64,000 bases of DNA, from the NCBI GenBank assembly GCA_001898505.1, contig MKTZ01000005.1, positions 62,001-126,000 of the forward strand, given 5' to 3'. A model generated the notes under the pieces. That model was not told the origin of the DNA, made no database searches, and was given only the letters and a program-made list of their open reading frames with translations. Numbering within the stretch: the stretch's first letter is position 1; every line of letters begins with the position of its first letter. Position numbers and translations under genes: made by a program. The stretch comes from Sphingobacteriales bacterium 50-39 (GTDB taxonomy: Bacteria > Bacteroidota > Bacteroidia > Chitinophagales > Chitinophagaceae). This document shows, one piece after another, positions 43,732 to 54,702 of the stretch.

Positions 43732-44331
43732 ATGGAAGAACTGATGTCCTATATTCAACAGATCGCTCCGTTACCTCCTGTTCTCCTCAACATGATCACG
43801 GGCATGATGCGTGAACAATATATCCCGCGAAAGGCATTTCTTTTCAAGGAGGGAAAAATAAACGATCATGTACATTTCATCATAAAAGGGCTGGTATGGT
43901 GCTTTAAGCGCTGGCCCGCCCTTCCTGGCGGTGAAGAACGGGAAGTGGCAAAATGGTTTTTCATGGACCGCGATATTATTGCGTCCCGCCAAAGCTATGA
44001 CCTCCAGGCCCCGAGCCGTGAAAACTTCCAGGCGCTTGAACCAACCTTTGTGCTCTCAACTACCTTCCGGGAGCTTGATCAATTCACCAGGGAGAACCCT
44101 GCGTTCCTGCTGCACAGCCTGGCTATCTCGAGCCGTTACAGCGGCCTTTTTTACAATGTACTTGACCTGAAACCCGCCCTCCGCCCGTTTGAGCGTTACC
44201 AGATACTCCTGGATGCCTACCCAGCACTGATACAGCGGGTCCCGGCGAAATACCTCGCAACGGCAATTGGTATGCATCCGACAACCATCAGCAGGATCAG
44301 GGCCAAAGGCAATTTTGATAGCCCCCGCTAA
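43732..44331 (+). CDS. Crp/Fnr-type regulator 1
   Basis: The 199-residue protein has a cyclic-nucleotide-binding-like beta domain (about 15-125: RKAFLFKEGKINDHVHFIIK, GLVWCFKRW) and a short C-terminal helix-turn-helix (VPAKYLATAIGMHPTTISRI). The sequence APSRENFQALEPT matches the Bacteroidota Crp/Fnr group. No Fnr-type cysteine cluster is present. It is similar to the next gene (both begin MEEL-SY and share PSREN-QALE). Its target is unknown; it lies between module 2 and the conjugative element. Confidence 0.85.
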   Translation: MEELMSYIQQIAPLPPVLLNMITGMMREQYIPRKAFLFKEGKINDHVHFIIKGLVWCFKRWPALPGGEEREVAKWFFMDRDIIASRQSYDLQAPSRENFQALEPTFVLSTTFRELDQFTRENPAFLLHSLAISSRYSGLFYNVLDLKPALRPFERYQILLDAYPALIQRVPAKYLATAIGMHPTTISRIRAKGNFDSPR

Positions 44332-44820
44332 TTTTTTTCACGATCATCTCTTGTATTTTTATATCAGTTTCAGCCGACCGCCATTTATACCTATCATAAG
44401 CCATCGTTAGCTTGCCTACACAGTACCAGTCCGAGCCCGGTACCTACCTCTTTCCCCTTTACACCAGCTTTATAAAAAACCTGTAGCGATGAATAAGTAT
44501 TTATGCTTACTGAACATCATTTTATTGCACCCCGGATACCGAAACGCGGGACCAATTTCAAGCGTATGTATTTTAACGTGGTGTTATGAAAAAAATCATC
44601 CGCCCTGGCTTAAAATCTTTGAACCTAGTAGAATTTGTATTCCTTTCAGTCGTAATTTTAATCTGTCTGCCTACCGGCATGACGAAACGTCTTTAGAAAG
44701 CAAATTTTTCAAACCTGCCTTTTTTTTTAATTACTGCACATGCGCTAACGAACACCATTGCCCCATTGTGGGCTTGATACTGCTTTGCCCTTATTCTTTT
44801 ACATTTTAAAGCGTTATTAC
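44332..44820. other. Intergenic region of about 490 bp between Crp genes
   Basis: I see no convincing gene. A 106-codon frame from 44489 and a 36-codon frame from 44586 (MKKIIRPGLKSLNLVEF) lack family support. The region probably contains the promoter of the second Crp/Fnr gene. Confidence 0.45.
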
Positions 44821-45387
44821 ATGGAAGAACTGTTGTCTTACTTGCAGGGTATTTTCCCAATGAGTGATGAACTCCTTGATTATTTGCGCAAGCACCTCCA
44901 GGTAAAAAAGCTGGAAAGGAATGATATGTTGCTGAGGGAGGGAAGGGTATGCTCTCACATCTACTTTATCCTTACTGGGGTTATGCGTTGTTATTATGAG
45001 AAACGTGGCCTTGAGGTCAATAACTGGGTATACCGGGAAGGTGATGTAATAGTATCTGTGAGTAGCTTTTTTACGCAGCGGCCAAGCAGGGAAAATATTC
45101 AGGCATTGGAGGATACAATCCTTATAGGCGTTAGCTTCCAGGAATATGCGTTCATGAAGAAGAACTTTCTTGAGTTTAACTACATCAGGGCTGAATTACT
45201 GGAAAAATATTATTCCATTGCTGATGACTGGGCATTTGACATTAAAATGGAACCGGCTAAAGAAAAATACAAAAGCCTCAAAAAACGGCAGCCATGGCTC
45301 TTTGGCCGTATCCAGGCGAAACAAATAGCCTCCCTGCTCGCCATGAAAGAAGAAACGCTTAGCCGCATCCGTAAAAAACTTGATTGA
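44821..45387 (+). CDS. Crp/Fnr-type regulator 2
   Basis: From the ATG at 44821 the protein has 188 residues; the longer frame from 44758 adds atypical sequence. The cNMP-like domain (RNDMLLREGRVCSHIYFILT, GVMRCYYEKRG, REGDVIVSVSSFFTQRPSRE) is followed by an HTH (IQAKQIASLLAMKEETLSRI). It is a paralogue of the gene before it. The pair may regulate accessory genes or the conjugative element. Confidence 0.85.
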   Translation: MEELLSYLQGIFPMSDELLDYLRKHLQVKKLERNDMLLREGRVCSHIYFILTGVMRCYYEKRGLEVNNWVYREGDVIVSVSSFFTQRPSRENIQALEDTILIGVSFQEYAFMKKNFLEFNYIRAELLEKYYSIADDWAFDIKMEPAKEKYKSLKKRQPWLFGRIQAKQIASLLAMKEETLSRIRKKLD

Positions 45388-45559
45388 GTTGATTTGGGTC
45401 AATTCAGCCAGCCAACTTCCAATGTAACTTCATAGTAAGATACCGTAGAAAGTGTGCCGGCCGGCTACCACCCCGGCATGGCCCTGGCCGGGCTATGCTA
45501 CCTATGATCTGTTGTCTTGATTTTTTAACCGGGCCATTGCCGCCTATAAAGGTATTGCC

Positions 45560-46438
45560 ATGTCTTATCCTCTGCTCGAAATAAACCTTCCTCGTCCATT
45601 CGACCAAATGTACCAGGAGCTTATTGCCTCAACGGAAAAAACCGAACAGGCCACAGGGCGCGTTATTGACGCCGCCAGGCTTACTGCCCAAGTATGTTTT
45701 GAAACGCTTATAGCGGTGAAAAACCATGTTATTGAGGAAGGATTTGCTGACCACCTGGCCGAGATCCGTTTTTTTAAGCATGTGAAGCCATTATTTGCCC
45801 GGTGGCACTTGTATTACCAGGAATTGTACGAATTCGAAAAACGTAAGCCCGTCGGCGGCAAGGAGGCAGAGATTCATTATCTCCAAAAGAAATTGCTCGC
45901 ACTTCAAGGCCATTATGAGGAACATGCAGAATTGTACCAATATTTGCGCGAGAACGCCACGCACCAGGATGAACTATATTATTTACGGCAGCAATCGCCA
46001 AACCCAATCAGCATCTCGACGGCAAAAGCAGACGCAGACCCGCGCTTCTCCACGCCAATGGATTCCCAAACTGCTGAAATTTTAAAAAATGCCTTGATGG
46101 AGGAATACATCCTGCGGGCGATGAACAAGATAGGCGGGGCGTCAAAGGAAAACTCAATTTACGCGGAGGAAGACGATCTATTTTGGACGGGGCCAGTTAA
46201 CGGGCTGGGCTTGCTGCTCCGTACACTGGTGAAAGCTGGCTATATAAACAACGGCAATGTTGCTATGACTAAGGTCGTTGAGCGGACAGAGCGTTTTCTG
46301 CACGTAAATATGAACAACTTCAACCGTGCCATTCAAGAAACAAGGATAAAAAAAGACCCTTTCGAATTCTTAAAAGGGTTGATCAAAGTATCACAAGCCG
46401 ATTTCAATAACCTCGACGACAACCCAAGATATATGTAA
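45560..46438 (+). CDS. rteC: RteC-family regulator of a conjugative element
   Basis: The 292-residue protein matches RteC: FFKHVKPLFARWHLYYQELY, EKRKPVGGKEAEIHYLQKKL, YRLREN-like text and DPRFSTPMDSQTAEILKNAL. A C-terminal helical domain (LLLRTLVKAGYINNGNVAMT, FNRAIQETRIKK) follows. In CTnDOT, RteC controls transcription of excision genes. Its position ahead of the transfer genes marks the start of the conjugative element's backbone in this window. No RteA/RteB two-component pair is visible. Confidence 0.87.
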   Translation: MSYPLLEINLPRPFDQMYQELIASTEKTEQATGRVIDAARLTAQVCFETLIAVKNHVIEEGFADHLAEIRFFKHVKPLFARWHLYYQELYEFEKRKPVGGKEAEIHYLQKKLLALQGHYEEHAELYQYLRENATHQDELYYLRQQSPNPISISTAKADADPRFSTPMDSQTAEILKNALMEEYILRAMNKIGGASKENSIYAEEDDLFWTGPVNGLGLLLRTLVKAGYINNGNVAMTKVVERTERFLHVNMNNFNRAIQETRIKKDPFEFLKGLIKVSQADFNNLDDNPRYM

Positions 46439-46459
46439 TAGAAAGTACTGTACTTACCA

Positions 46460-46942
46460 TCAATTGGACGTGAGTTTTTTGCCTATAACATTCCTTATAG
46501 CTGATTTTTTAAGCCCGGCTTTCCGCATTTCGCCCTCGTCCCGATAACGCCTTCCAGGCCTGCTCCCCGGGCCAGCGGGCCTTACCGGGCTGCTAATGCC
46601 GCCACCACCTTCGCCGCTTTCGCGGTCCCATTTATCGAGCATGTCGCGTATAAAAGAGGGAACGGAAAAATTAACTTTGATGCCTCCCACTCTTACAAAA
46701 ACCCCAGACAACATCATCTTGAGGTCAGCCGATGACATTGTATAAAATCTCGTAACAGGGTGCCCGGTAATAACGCCATAGAGCCAATAGATCACAATAC
46801 GCGCGTTCCTACTTGCCGGTGGCCTCCTGCAAATAGACCTCTTTTGGCCATGCTCAATATAGCACAAAGCTACCTGGTCAGGGTCACATTCCACCACACC
46901 TCCCGGTGGATTTGGGCAATTACAAATATTCTTTCCTGCCAT
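46460..46942 (-). CDS. Hypothetical protein of the conjugative element
   Basis: The 160-residue protein has an N-terminal cysteine-rich segment (NICNCPNPPGGVVECD, ALCYIEHG, SICRRPP), then a core with VIYWLYGVITGHPVTRFYTM and a basic, Gly/Pro-rich C-terminus. I recognise no family. The four to six clustered cysteines could bind a metal, but that is speculative. It lies seven bases after the next gene on the same strand, so the two are cotranscribed away from the tra operon. Confidence 0.5.
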   Translation of the reverse strand: MAGKNICNCPNPPGGVVECDPDQVALCYIEHGQKRSICRRPPASRNARIVIYWLYGVITGHPVTRFYTMSSADLKMMLSGVFVRVGGIKVNFSVPSFIRDMLDKWDRESGEGGGGISSPVRPAGPGSRPGRRYRDEGEMRKAGLKKSAIRNVIGKKLTSN

Positions 46943-46949
46943 TTATTGC

Positions 46950-47492
46950 TCATTTAGCTTTCAACGTAAACAAATCGCCTTTAACCTTCACTGTGTATCC
47001 GGGCAAGCTTGGGTTTAAATACTTCAGCTTTGCCAGGGCATCCCCAACGCCTGTAGCGTGTACTTCCCGTTCCGTTAGGACAGCCTTTAGCTGTGCTGCG
47101 CTAAAATTCTCAAACTGCACAAATTTTTTTCCCGTTTCAACGATAATATTAGCCATCGCCTCAAAGGTAGTTCCAGGCGCAACACTGAAACTGAGCCCAT
47201 CCGGTGGCGGCGGCGGGTCCCTCTTCGGGTACCCAAACCAAACAGTGAAAAATAAAGCGGCTCCCGCTGTTCCGGATACAGCCAGCGTACCGGTTTGTCC
47301 AATAGTTGTGCTTAGGTTGAACAACGCACTTCCCGAAATAAACCACCCTGCGCAGCCACCGCACAAGGCGGTGAGAAAATGAAGGGTGTTGTATTGGCTA
47401 TGGCTCAGATCGTTCTTTTTAAAAAAACTGACCATTAAGAAGGCTACCAAAACTGCGGCGAAAATAACGCCTACAAAGAATTTTGCATCCAT
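46950..47492 (-). CDS. Hypothetical membrane protein of the conjugative element
   Basis: The 180-residue protein has three predicted membrane helices in the first 95 residues (FFVGVIFAAVLVAFLMVSFF, LHFLTALCGGCAGWFISG, AVSGTAGAALFFTVWFG). A proline linker and a soluble C-terminal domain of about 80 residues follow (FSAAQLKAVLTEREVHATGV). I recognise no family. It shares a divergent promoter region of about 290 bp with the tra operon, a spot where CTn elements often carry variable genes. Confidence 0.55.
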   Translation of the reverse strand: MDAKFFVGVIFAAVLVAFLMVSFFKKNDLSHSQYNTLHFLTALCGGCAGWFISGSALFNLSTTIGQTGTLAVSGTAGAALFFTVWFGYPKRDPPPPPDGLSFSVAPGTTFEAMANIIVETGKKFVQFENFSAAQLKAVLTEREVHATGVGDALAKLKYLNPSLPGYTVKVKGDLFTLKAK

Positions 47493-47785
47493 AGACGAAA
47501 ATTTGAGGAAATATAATCATAAAAAAATATTATCCAAAATACAGGCTGGCCTCCTTGCTACCCGTCATTTCCCGTGGAACATACATTCACCTACAGGGGG
47601 GACATGTGACAACATGCCTTCCCGGTGCCTTCCTTAGCTATATCAGTAGGTCTCAAACCGCCCTTCTTACCAAAGCCACAACTAAAATCACGAAAGAAAT
47701 ATTTTAAAAAAACTTCTTCCCCTACAGGTGCCCGGTGTGAAACAGCCCCTCGCTGCTAACGGAAATTTGAATAAAAATAAGCACC

Positions 47786-48286
47786 ATGTTTCATTCCATC
47801 AGCTGGCAACAATTCTTCACCGCAATAGCGATTGTATATGCGCTCTACTACCTGTTTATAGGGGTTGTTTATTTCCGTAAGGACGCCTTCGCTATCATAA
47901 AGGGCCAAAGGCCGCAGGAAGGAACCAGCAACAGTTTCGAAAAAAATACCGCCTACGAGGATCCACAGGAAGACCCTGCTCCCTGGGAAGAACAGGACAC
48001 GTATTCGACGGAACCAGATACCCGGGACACGGAGACAGGGTTGTTCACAGTTGCATATGAGCTGGCGGAAGAAATTAAAATACTCCTGAAAGATGCGGGA
48101 TACCGGCGGCTCATCCGCCAGGAACTCGTGCAGGCCCTGAAAAGCCTTATTAGCCGGCCCCCTTACGACCAGTTAGCGCAAACAGGGTTCCGAAACGCCA
48201 TCAATAACCTGATAGCAACAGAAGCAATGCGCCAATGTACCTACGAGCTTACGCAAGAGGAACTGTCCATGGTCTGGACGCAATAA
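47786..48286 (+). CDS. Hypothetical tra-operon membrane protein
   Basis: The 166-residue protein has one N-terminal membrane helix (FFTAIAIVYALYYLFIGVVY), an acidic low-complexity linker (EDPQEDPAPWEEQD) and a helical C-terminal region (LAEEIKILLKDAGYRRLIRQ). It is the first gene of the + strand transfer operon, 109 bp before the TraE-like gene. Small proteins of this shape are common in that place in Bacteroidota conjugative elements. I cannot name it more closely. Confidence 0.6.
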   Translation: MFHSISWQQFFTAIAIVYALYYLFIGVVYFRKDAFAIIKGQRPQEGTSNSFEKNTAYEDPQEDPAPWEEQDTYSTEPDTRDTETGLFTVAYELAEEIKILLKDAGYRRLIRQELVQALKSLISRPPYDQLAQTGFRNAINNLIATEAMRQCTYELTQEELSMVWTQ

Positions 48287-48401
48287 AATACTGACTCTGT
48301 ACGCCTGGCTGCCCCGTGGTGAAAAGGAAAAGGAGAAGGGAGGGCGGCTGGGTGGCAGGGTTAGCCTACCGGATTTTTACAACACAAAATACAAAGTGAG
48401 T

Positions 48402-48707
48402 ATGAAAAAGAGAGATTGGAAAATTGTATTAATGGCCGTGCTATGCCTGTATGGAACGGTAGTCTTTGCACAGGATGGCAACACAGGCATCAACCAGGCT
48501 AATACCACCATCAGGGGATATTTTGACGCGGGTGTGAACCTTATGTACGCCATCGGCGCAGTCCTTGGCCTAGTCGGCGCGGTAAAAGTTTATCAAAAAT
48601 GGAATGCGGGTGACCACGACACCTCCAAGGTAGCGGCAAGCTGGTTTGGGAGCTGCATCTTCCTCGTCGTTGTAGCAACCGTTCTGAAATCCTTCTTCTT
48701 GAATTAG
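48402..48707 (+). CDS. traE: TraE-type conjugative transposon protein (DUF4134)
   Basis: The 101-residue protein starts at the ATG at 48402 (a GTG at 48396 is in frame). It has a signal sequence ending near VVFAQ and two membrane helices (NLMYAIGAVLGLVGAVKVYQ, WFGSCIFLVVVATVLKSFF). The motif NAGDHDTSKVAASWFGSCIF is typical of DUF4134/TraE, a small VirB2-like or VirB3-like inner-membrane part of the mating apparatus. Confidence 0.88.
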   Translation: MKKRDWKIVLMAVLCLYGTVVFAQDGNTGINQANTTIRGYFDAGVNLMYAIGAVLGLVGAVKVYQKWNAGDHDTSKVAASWFGSCIFLVVVATVLKSFFLN

Positions 48708-48713
48708 CGGATA

Positions 48714-49166
48714 ATGTACCAGGAACTCACCATATCATTTCAACGGCACCTTGCCACGAGCCATCCTGACCTGCTGGCGCAGCTTCAGGATGAAGGAGAG
48801 CTTGGGACATGGCTGACAGAAAAGATCGACGCTGTAATTCCAATAGCGAAGCAGTTGCGGATGCAAAATACACCTGCGTTCATCATTATGGAAACATGTA
48901 TGCATGAACTGGTGAAGCAGCTACCCGTATCCCGCTTCAACTATATCTCATCGGTCCTGGAAGAAGAGTTTGAAGCAGACTATTTCCGCCTAAGCGAAAT
49001 GGGTGTGCTGACCTACGAGGTGTTGAACATGATGGAAGCGTGTGCACCGGTACTTGACGCTATGGCGTTTTCCGCTGATAATGAAGACAACCCCAATATC
49101 CATTATGCCGTTACCGGGGCCCTGAAAGACTACCTGGATTCAAAACAAGTGAGCATGAAAATGTGA
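48714..49166 (+). CDS. Hypothetical tra-operon protein (DUF1896-like)
   Basis: The 150-residue protein is soluble and helical. Its start, MYQELTISFQRHLATSHPDL, recalls short Bacteroidota element proteins such as DUF1896, but the match is weak. It lies six bases after traE and three before the large methylase-helicase gene, so it is clearly part of the operon. Its function is unknown. Confidence 0.55.
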   Translation: MYQELTISFQRHLATSHPDLLAQLQDEGELGTWLTEKIDAVIPIAKQLRMQNTPAFIIMETCMHELVKQLPVSRFNYISSVLEEEFEADYFRLSEMGVLTYEVLNMMEACAPVLDAMAFSADNEDNPNIHYAVTGALKDYLDSKQVSMKM

Positions 49167-49169
49167 GTT

Positions 49170-52100
49170 ATGGCCTACAACAGTCATCAGAAATTGCTTG
49201 ATAATATGGCGGCGCTGGAAATAGCGTTAACCTACACTACTGGCACAAAATTATCACAGGGACAGGTTGAGCAGTTACAACGCTATTCCGGCTTTGGCGG
49301 CCTTAAAGGCATACTTTATCCCTATGGGCCAAAAGAGGACTGGAAAAACGCATCAAAAGCGGACCTGGCACTGTATGAGCCTTTTACGGAACTCCACTCA
49401 ATGCTTATCAAAATGCTTGGCGTGGACCTCTATAAAAAAGCCATAAGCGGTGTCCACAATAGTGTGCTGACCGCATTTTACACACCCGAGTTTATACCCA
49501 AAACCATCTTTGAAACGCTCGCAGCACATGGGATTTATCCAAAGCGGATGTATGAGCCCAGCAGTGGCGCAGGTATCTTTCTGACAGAAGCCGCAAAACG
49601 TTTTCCGGGAATGGAGATCATCAATGCCGTCGAGAAAGATTATCTTACCGGGCGCGTTCTGCAGGCATTAGCCTCCTCCCTACCCGTCGCATGTAAAGTG
49701 TCCATTGGCGGATTCGAAGAAATGCCCGTATCTGATAACGGGAAGTATGACCTGATCGCAAGCAATATCCCCTTTGGCAACTTCAGGGTGTTTGACCCGC
49801 TGCTTGAAAACTCCCTTACCGATAAGATCCACAATTATTTTTTCGCCAAAGGCCTCGATAAGCTGGGCACAGGTGGAATCATGGCTTTCATTACTTCGGA
49901 TGGCTTTCTCAATTCGCCGTCCAACAGGGAGGCCCGTGAATACCTGTTCCGCCACGCCGACCTGGTAACCGCAGCCGTCTTGCCTGACAATCTCATGAAA
50001 GATACAGGCAATACCGAATCGCCGAGTCATCTCATTATTGTCCAGAAACACAATCACAATCTGCTGAACTCCCCTGAGGAGATCCTGGAGACGGTGGAAC
50101 GGACAAACGAATTTGGCTCATACCACATTAACAAGTATTTGTCTGAAGGCAGCGCCCTTGTGCTCGGCAATGAAAAAAAGCCAGGCAAAAACCAGTACGG
50201 TGCAGCGCACGAGGTGGTATGGCACCGGGGAAGCCTCGATGAACTTGCCCAACCATTAAAGGAACGGCTCTTCCATGACTTTCAGGGGAAAGTAAATGGC
50301 CTGAGTTTTCAATCGGTCACTTATGCGGCGCCAAGAGAGGAGGAAAAACCAAAAAAGAAACTTACGCTGTTACCCCAGCCTGCACAGTCCAGTAATTCGA
50401 CCGCAGCTCAAATGGGAATCTTTGATACCGCACCGCTCGAAACGCTTGGGAGGGCCGGGGCATACATCACAGCCGAGGACGAGCAAAAGATTCAACGTAA
50501 AACAGCCCGCATTGTTAGTATAATAGAAACAGAGGAGCATCCGGAACATGAATCGATCGTGCTGATTGCCGCAAAAACCGACAAACGCCAATACGCATAC
50601 CGCTTTTATAGCAACATAAAAGAAATAAGCCTTCCTTCAAAGTGGATGGACTCTTTGGAGCTGTCAGGGCATATCGCTGGCCTATCAGCTGACCTGCGCA
50701 GGTATGATCATAACTTCTTGTACCAAGGCGACAAAAGTATGGAAGCCAGCTTCGCCTTAAAAAACAGTGCACCCCAGCTTTTCACTGGTATAAAGCCTTT
50801 TTACAAAAACGGCGTCCTGGTATTTCACGAAGGCCGAATTGGAAACCTTTCCGACATTGATAAGGAAAATGACCAGGCCAGTTTCAAGGGGTTGGATTTC
50901 AACGAGAAAGACAGGCGTTTTTTTGAACAATATGTCCGCATCCGGGACTTATATTTTACACTCTTCGACTATGAGAAGGCCGAAGGAAAAGAGCACCAGC
51001 CATTACGATTGCAATTGAACGACGCCTATGACACCTTTACAGGAGCCTACGGCGTGCTGAATACCGCCTCAAATGCAAAGTTAATCAGGGAAGACCAGGC
51101 GCTGGGGCTGGTAGTTCTGGGTTCATTAGAAAGGTTAGAAAGCAGCAGGTATGTGAAAGCAGATTTTTTGGTCAGCGCTCTGCTGAAGTCACGTGAAAGA
51201 TTTCATACGGAAGATCCCGCGGAGGCGTTGGCAGTGTGCCTGAATGAATACGGTGTGGTGAAAATCCCTGCTATCGCTGATACTATGCGGCTTGACGAAT
51301 CGGATGTCATTACAACGTTAGGGGATCATATATACCTGAACCCAACGACAGGGACCTGGGAGGCAAAGGATCAATTTTTAAGCGGTAATGTTGTCCGTAA
51401 ACTTGAAGAGGCCCAGGCCTCATATCCAGAAGGTGTACAAGTTGACCCACAAATTCACCGCAGCATCGAAGCGCTCCGCAAGGTGCAGCCAGATAAAATC
51501 CCATTTGAATTGCTTGACTTTAACTTGGGCGAACGCTGGATTCCGTTAAAGTTCTATGAACAATTTGCCTCCAGTGTGTTCGAGACGGAAACATCCATCC
51601 GCTATTTTAATGCTGCCGACGCATTCAAAGTGACCACAAAAAAAGGAAATGCGAAAACTGACCAGGAATATGCGATCCAGCCAAAGAGCGGGCAAAAAAT
51701 GTATGGCCCCACGTTGCTGGAACATGCCCTGGAAAACACCACCCCTTATTTCAGTTATGAGGTCACTGTTGGGGATGAGACGATACGCAGGCCCGATAAC
51801 GACGCCATACAGTTGGCGCATGAAAAGGTCGAATCCCTTCGGGGCGGTTTTATCCAATGGATTCAACAGCTGCCCAAAGAGGACAAGAATTTCCTAGTTG
51901 ATCTGTATAACCGGACCTATAACTGTTATGTGCTGCGGGAATATAGCGGAGACCACTTGAGTTTCCCTGGCCTGGACCGCGAACGGCTTGGGATCACTGA
52001 CCCATACGCTTCACAAAAAAGTGCCGTGTGGAGAATTGTCCAAAACAGAGGCGCATTGATTGACCACGAGGTGGGCCTGGGGAAAACATTAACCATGGTC

Positions 52101-54692
52101 ATGGCAGCTATGGAAATGAAACGGCTGCAGGTGATCCGCAAACCGGCCATCCTCGCACTCAAGGCTAATGTCGCCCAGATCACCGAAACGTTCCGGAAAG
52201 CCTATCCCCGGGCCCGGATACTTGCCCCTTCAGAAGAGGATTTCACACCTGCTAAAAGGCAGCGGCTATTCTATGCGATAAAGAATAACAATTGGGACTG
52301 CGTTATCATGACCCATGACCAATTCGGTAAGATCCCGCAGGCGTACGAGGTACAGCAGGAAATCCTCCAGCGCGAACTTGACAATGTCACCAAGAACCTC
52401 AACACGGTCGAAGACCTGGGCGGCGATATCAGCAGGAGTATGCGTAAGGGCCTTGAAATCCGGAAAAATAATCTTGATAACAAGTTAAAATTTGTCATGG
52501 CGCAGCTTGAGGCCAAGAAAGACCAGGATATCAGCTTCCTTGACCTTGGTATTGACCATCTTTTTGTGGACGAGTCACATAAGTTTAAGAACCTCACATT
52601 TAACACCCGCCATACCAGGGTAGCGGGCCTGGGCAATATTGATGGAAGCCAGAAAGCGCTCAATATGCTTTTTGCAGTCAGGACCCTTCAGCGCCAATTT
52701 GATGCAGATCTCTGCGTCACCTTTCTTTCGGGTACCCCCATCTCCAATAGCCTGACAGAAATGTACCTGATCTTCAAGTACCTGCGGCCCAAGGAAATGG
52801 AACGCCAGCATATTGAAAATTTTGATGCCTGGGCTGCCGTCTTTGCCAGGAAAACAGTTGATTTCGAGTTTTCCGTCACCAACGAGATCATCGCCAAGGA
52901 ACGTTTCCGCCATTTTATCAAGGTCCCAGAGTTGGCCATGTTCTACAATGAAATTACCGACTATAAGACCGCCAAACATATCAAGCTTGACAAACCCGAC
53001 CTAGCCGAAGAATTAAGCAACATTAAACCGACGCCGGACCAGCAAGATTTTATACAAAAACTCATGGCATTTGCCCAGACAGGTGACGGTACTCTACTCG
53101 GCCGCGGCCCGCTGACGGAGTCAGAAGATAAAGGCCGCATGCTCATTGCCACCAATTATGCAAAGAAAATGGCTACTGACATGCGTTTGATCAGCCCTTC
53201 ATACGCCGATCATCCGGATAATAAGGTAAATGTCTGTGCCAGGCATGTAGCGAGAATCTATAGTGGCAGTTCAGAGCATAAAGGGACACAGATCATTTTC
53301 TGTGATATAGGAACCCCAAAGCCGGGCGAATTTAATATTTACGACGCCCTGAAGGAGAAGCTTATCCGTGATTTTAATATACCCGCCCATGAAATAACAT
53401 TTATTCATGATTGGGGGACAGAGAAACTAAAAAAAGAACTTTTTAAGAAAATGAACAGAGGGGCTATCCGGGTACTGATTGGCAGCACGGAAAAAGCAGG
53501 CACTGGCCTGAATGTCCAACGCCGTGTTGTCGCGATGCATCATATTGATATCCCCTGGAAACCGGCTGAGCTTGAACAACGCAACGGGAGGGGCGCCCGC
53601 CAGGGAAATATCCTTGCCCGGGAAGAATATGGCAATAAGGTCAAGAGCTATATATATGCCGTTGAACAAACCCTTGATAATTATAAGTTCAACCTGCTGA
53701 AAAATAAGCAAACCTTCATCAGCCAGATGAAGAACTCGGCACTCCATGTCCGTACCATAGACGAAGGGGCAATGGATGAACAAACAGGGATGAATTTCTC
53801 CGAGTACATAGCCATCCTCTCAGGGGACACCACCCTTTTGGAAAAATCAAAGCTGGAAAAGAAAATATCTGTAGTAGAAAGTTTACGTGGAGCCCATTTC
53901 AAGGATATAACGCAGGCAAAATGGCAACTGGAGTCGCTTGAACAAAATGCTCAAAGTGACCGGGAAATAATCCTGCGGCTATCCGCAGATGAAGTTTCCT
54001 ACAAGGCCGTCTTAAAACTTGAAAAAGACGGCACAAAATCAAACCCCATTCAGTTGGCAGGTTTGTCTACTGACGATCCTGAAACAATTGGCAGGTATAT
54101 TATCGGATTGTACTCGAGTTTCAGGCCGGCGGATGACTGGCGTGAGGAAAAGAGCATCGGCACATTGTATGGCTTCGACCTGGTTATCCGCAGCCAAAAA
54201 AAGGTCTTACTCGCGGACGAGCTTTTCCCGTATGAAAATAACCTATATGCGGAAAGCAAAACAACGGGTATAAAATACACCTATAACGGTGGCACGCCAA
54301 ACGTCGATAATCCAAAGTACGCAGCGCGTTATTTCCTGAATGCCATAGACCGCGTTTCTGCACTGATCGGGCACCATACTAAAAGTATTGAAGACGCGAA
54401 CAAGGACATCCCGCGCCTCCGCGACCTCGTTAACAAGCCATTCCCCAGGGAAGGCGAACTGCAGGCCATGCGCCTGGAGCTATCAGGCCTTGAAAGGAAA
54501 ATCGCCCTGAACATCCAACATAAAAAAGAATTAACACAACCATCACCTGGTAAGGATGGCAACGGGCCGCCACAAAAAATACCAGCAGCCGGTAGTAAAG
54601 TTATAAAGCTGCCGAATGCTGAGGAAGCAATGAAGTCTGACCCACCCAACCCCGAAATACCCATCATCAAACCTGTCAGAAAAGCACGCTAA
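49170..54692 (+). CDS. Giant DNA methylase-SNF2-type helicase fusion
   Basis: The 1840-residue protein has an N-terminal N6-adenine methyltransferase-like part: [12 protein letters not shown] near 127-138 and the variant motif SNIPFG at 198-203 in place of NPPF/Y. A long middle follows. The C-terminal helicase core has GLGKT at 969-973, DESH at 1134-1137, [15 protein letters not shown], and motif [14 protein letters not shown] with [12 protein letters not shown]. It resembles mobile-element methylase-helicases such as phage DarB-like proteins, which are thought to protect or process incoming DNA. It lies in the transfer operon, but its task there is not proven. The methylase motif may or may not be active. 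Confidence 0.85.
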   Translation: MAYNSHQKLLDNMAALEIALTYTTGTKLSQGQVEQLQRYSGFGGLKGILYPYGPKEDWKNASKADLALYEPFTELHSMLIKMLGVDLYKKAISGVHNSVLTAFYTPEFIPKTIFETLAAHGIYPKRMYEPSSGAGIFLTEAAKRFPGMEIINAVEKDYLTGRVLQALASSLPVACKVSIGGFEEMPVSDNGKYDLIASNIPFGNFRVFDPLLENSLTDKIHNYFFAKGLDKLGTGGIMAFITSDGFLNSPSNREAREYLFRHADLVTAAVLPDNLMKDTGNTESPSHLIIVQKHNHNLLNSPEEILETVERTNEFGSYHINKYLSEGSALVLGNEKKPGKNQYGAAHEVVWHRGSLDELAQPLKERLFHDFQGKVNGLSFQSVTYAAPREEEKPKKKLTLLPQPAQSSNSTAAQMGIFDTAPLETLGRAGAYITAEDEQKIQRKTARIVSIIETEEHPEHESIVLIAAKTDKRQYAYRFYSNIKEISLPSKWMDSLELSGHIAGLSADLRRYDHNFLYQGDKSMEASFALKNSAPQLFTGIKPFYKNGVLVFHEGRIGNLSDIDKENDQASFKGLDFNEKDRRFFEQYVRIRDLYFTLFDYEKAEGKEHQPLRLQLNDAYDTFTGAYGVLNTASNAKLIREDQALGLVVLGSLERLESSRYVKADFLVSALLKSRERFHTEDPAEALAVCLNEYGVVKIPAIADTMRLDESDVITTLGDHIYLNPTTGTWEAKDQFLSGNVVRKLEEAQASYPEGVQVDPQIHRSIEALRKVQPDKIPFELLDFNLGERWIPLKFYEQFASSVFETETSIRYFNAADAFKVTTKKGNAKTDQEYAIQPKSGQKMYGPTLLEHALENTTPYFSYEVTVGDETIRRPDNDAIQLAHEKVESLRGGFIQWIQQLPKEDKNFLVDLYNRTYNCYVLREYSGDHLSFPGLDRERLGITDPYASQKSAVWRIVQNRGALIDHEVGLGKTLTMVMAAMEMKRLQVIRKPAILALKANVAQITETFRKAYPRARILAPSEEDFTPAKRQRLFYAIKNNNWDCVIMTHDQFGKIPQAYEVQQEILQRELDNVTKNLNTVEDLGGDISRSMRKGLEIRKNNLDNKLKFVMAQLEAKKDQDISFLDLGIDHLFVDESHKFKNLTFNTRHTRVAGLGNIDGSQKALNMLFAVRTLQRQFDADLCVTFLSGTPISNSLTEMYLIFKYLRPKEMERQHIENFDAWAAVFARKTVDFEFSVTNEIIAKERFRHFIKVPELAMFYNEITDYKTAKHIKLDKPDLAEELSNIKPTPDQQDFIQKLMAFAQTGDGTLLGRGPLTESEDKGRMLIATNYAKKMATDMRLISPSYADHPDNKVNVCARHVARIYSGSSEHKGTQIIFCDIGTPKPGEFNIYDALKEKLIRDFNIPAHEITFIHDWGTEKLKKELFKKMNRGAIRVLIGSTEKAGTGLNVQRRVVAMHHIDIPWKPAELEQRNGRGARQGNILAREEYGNKVKSYIYAVEQTLDNYKFNLLKNKQTFISQMKNSALHVRTIDEGAMDEQTGMNFSEYIAILSGDTTLLEKSKLEKKISVVESLRGAHFKDITQAKWQLESLEQNAQSDREIILRLSADEVSYKAVLKLEKDGTKSNPIQLAGLSTDDPETIGRYIIGLYSSFRPADDWREEKSIGTLYGFDLVIRSQKKVLLADELFPYENNLYAESKTTGIKYTYNGGTPNVDNPKYAARYFLNAIDRVSALIGHHTKSIEDANKDIPRLRDLVNKPFPREGELQAMRLELSGLERKIALNIQHKKELTQPSPGKDGNGPPQKIPAAGSKVIKLPNAEEAMKSDPPNPEIPIIKPVRKAR

Positions 54693-54702
54693 AATAAAAA
54701 AT

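Noticed and set aside
44586-44696. 36-codon frame starting MKKIIRPG with a hydrophobic stretch
   Set aside because: Too short to support alone; it lacks the core of the peptide family at 30-32 kb.
44489-44809. 106-codon + strand frame between the two Crp/Fnr genes
   Set aside because: Composition is unlike a protein of this genome, it overlaps the promoter region and no family is evident.
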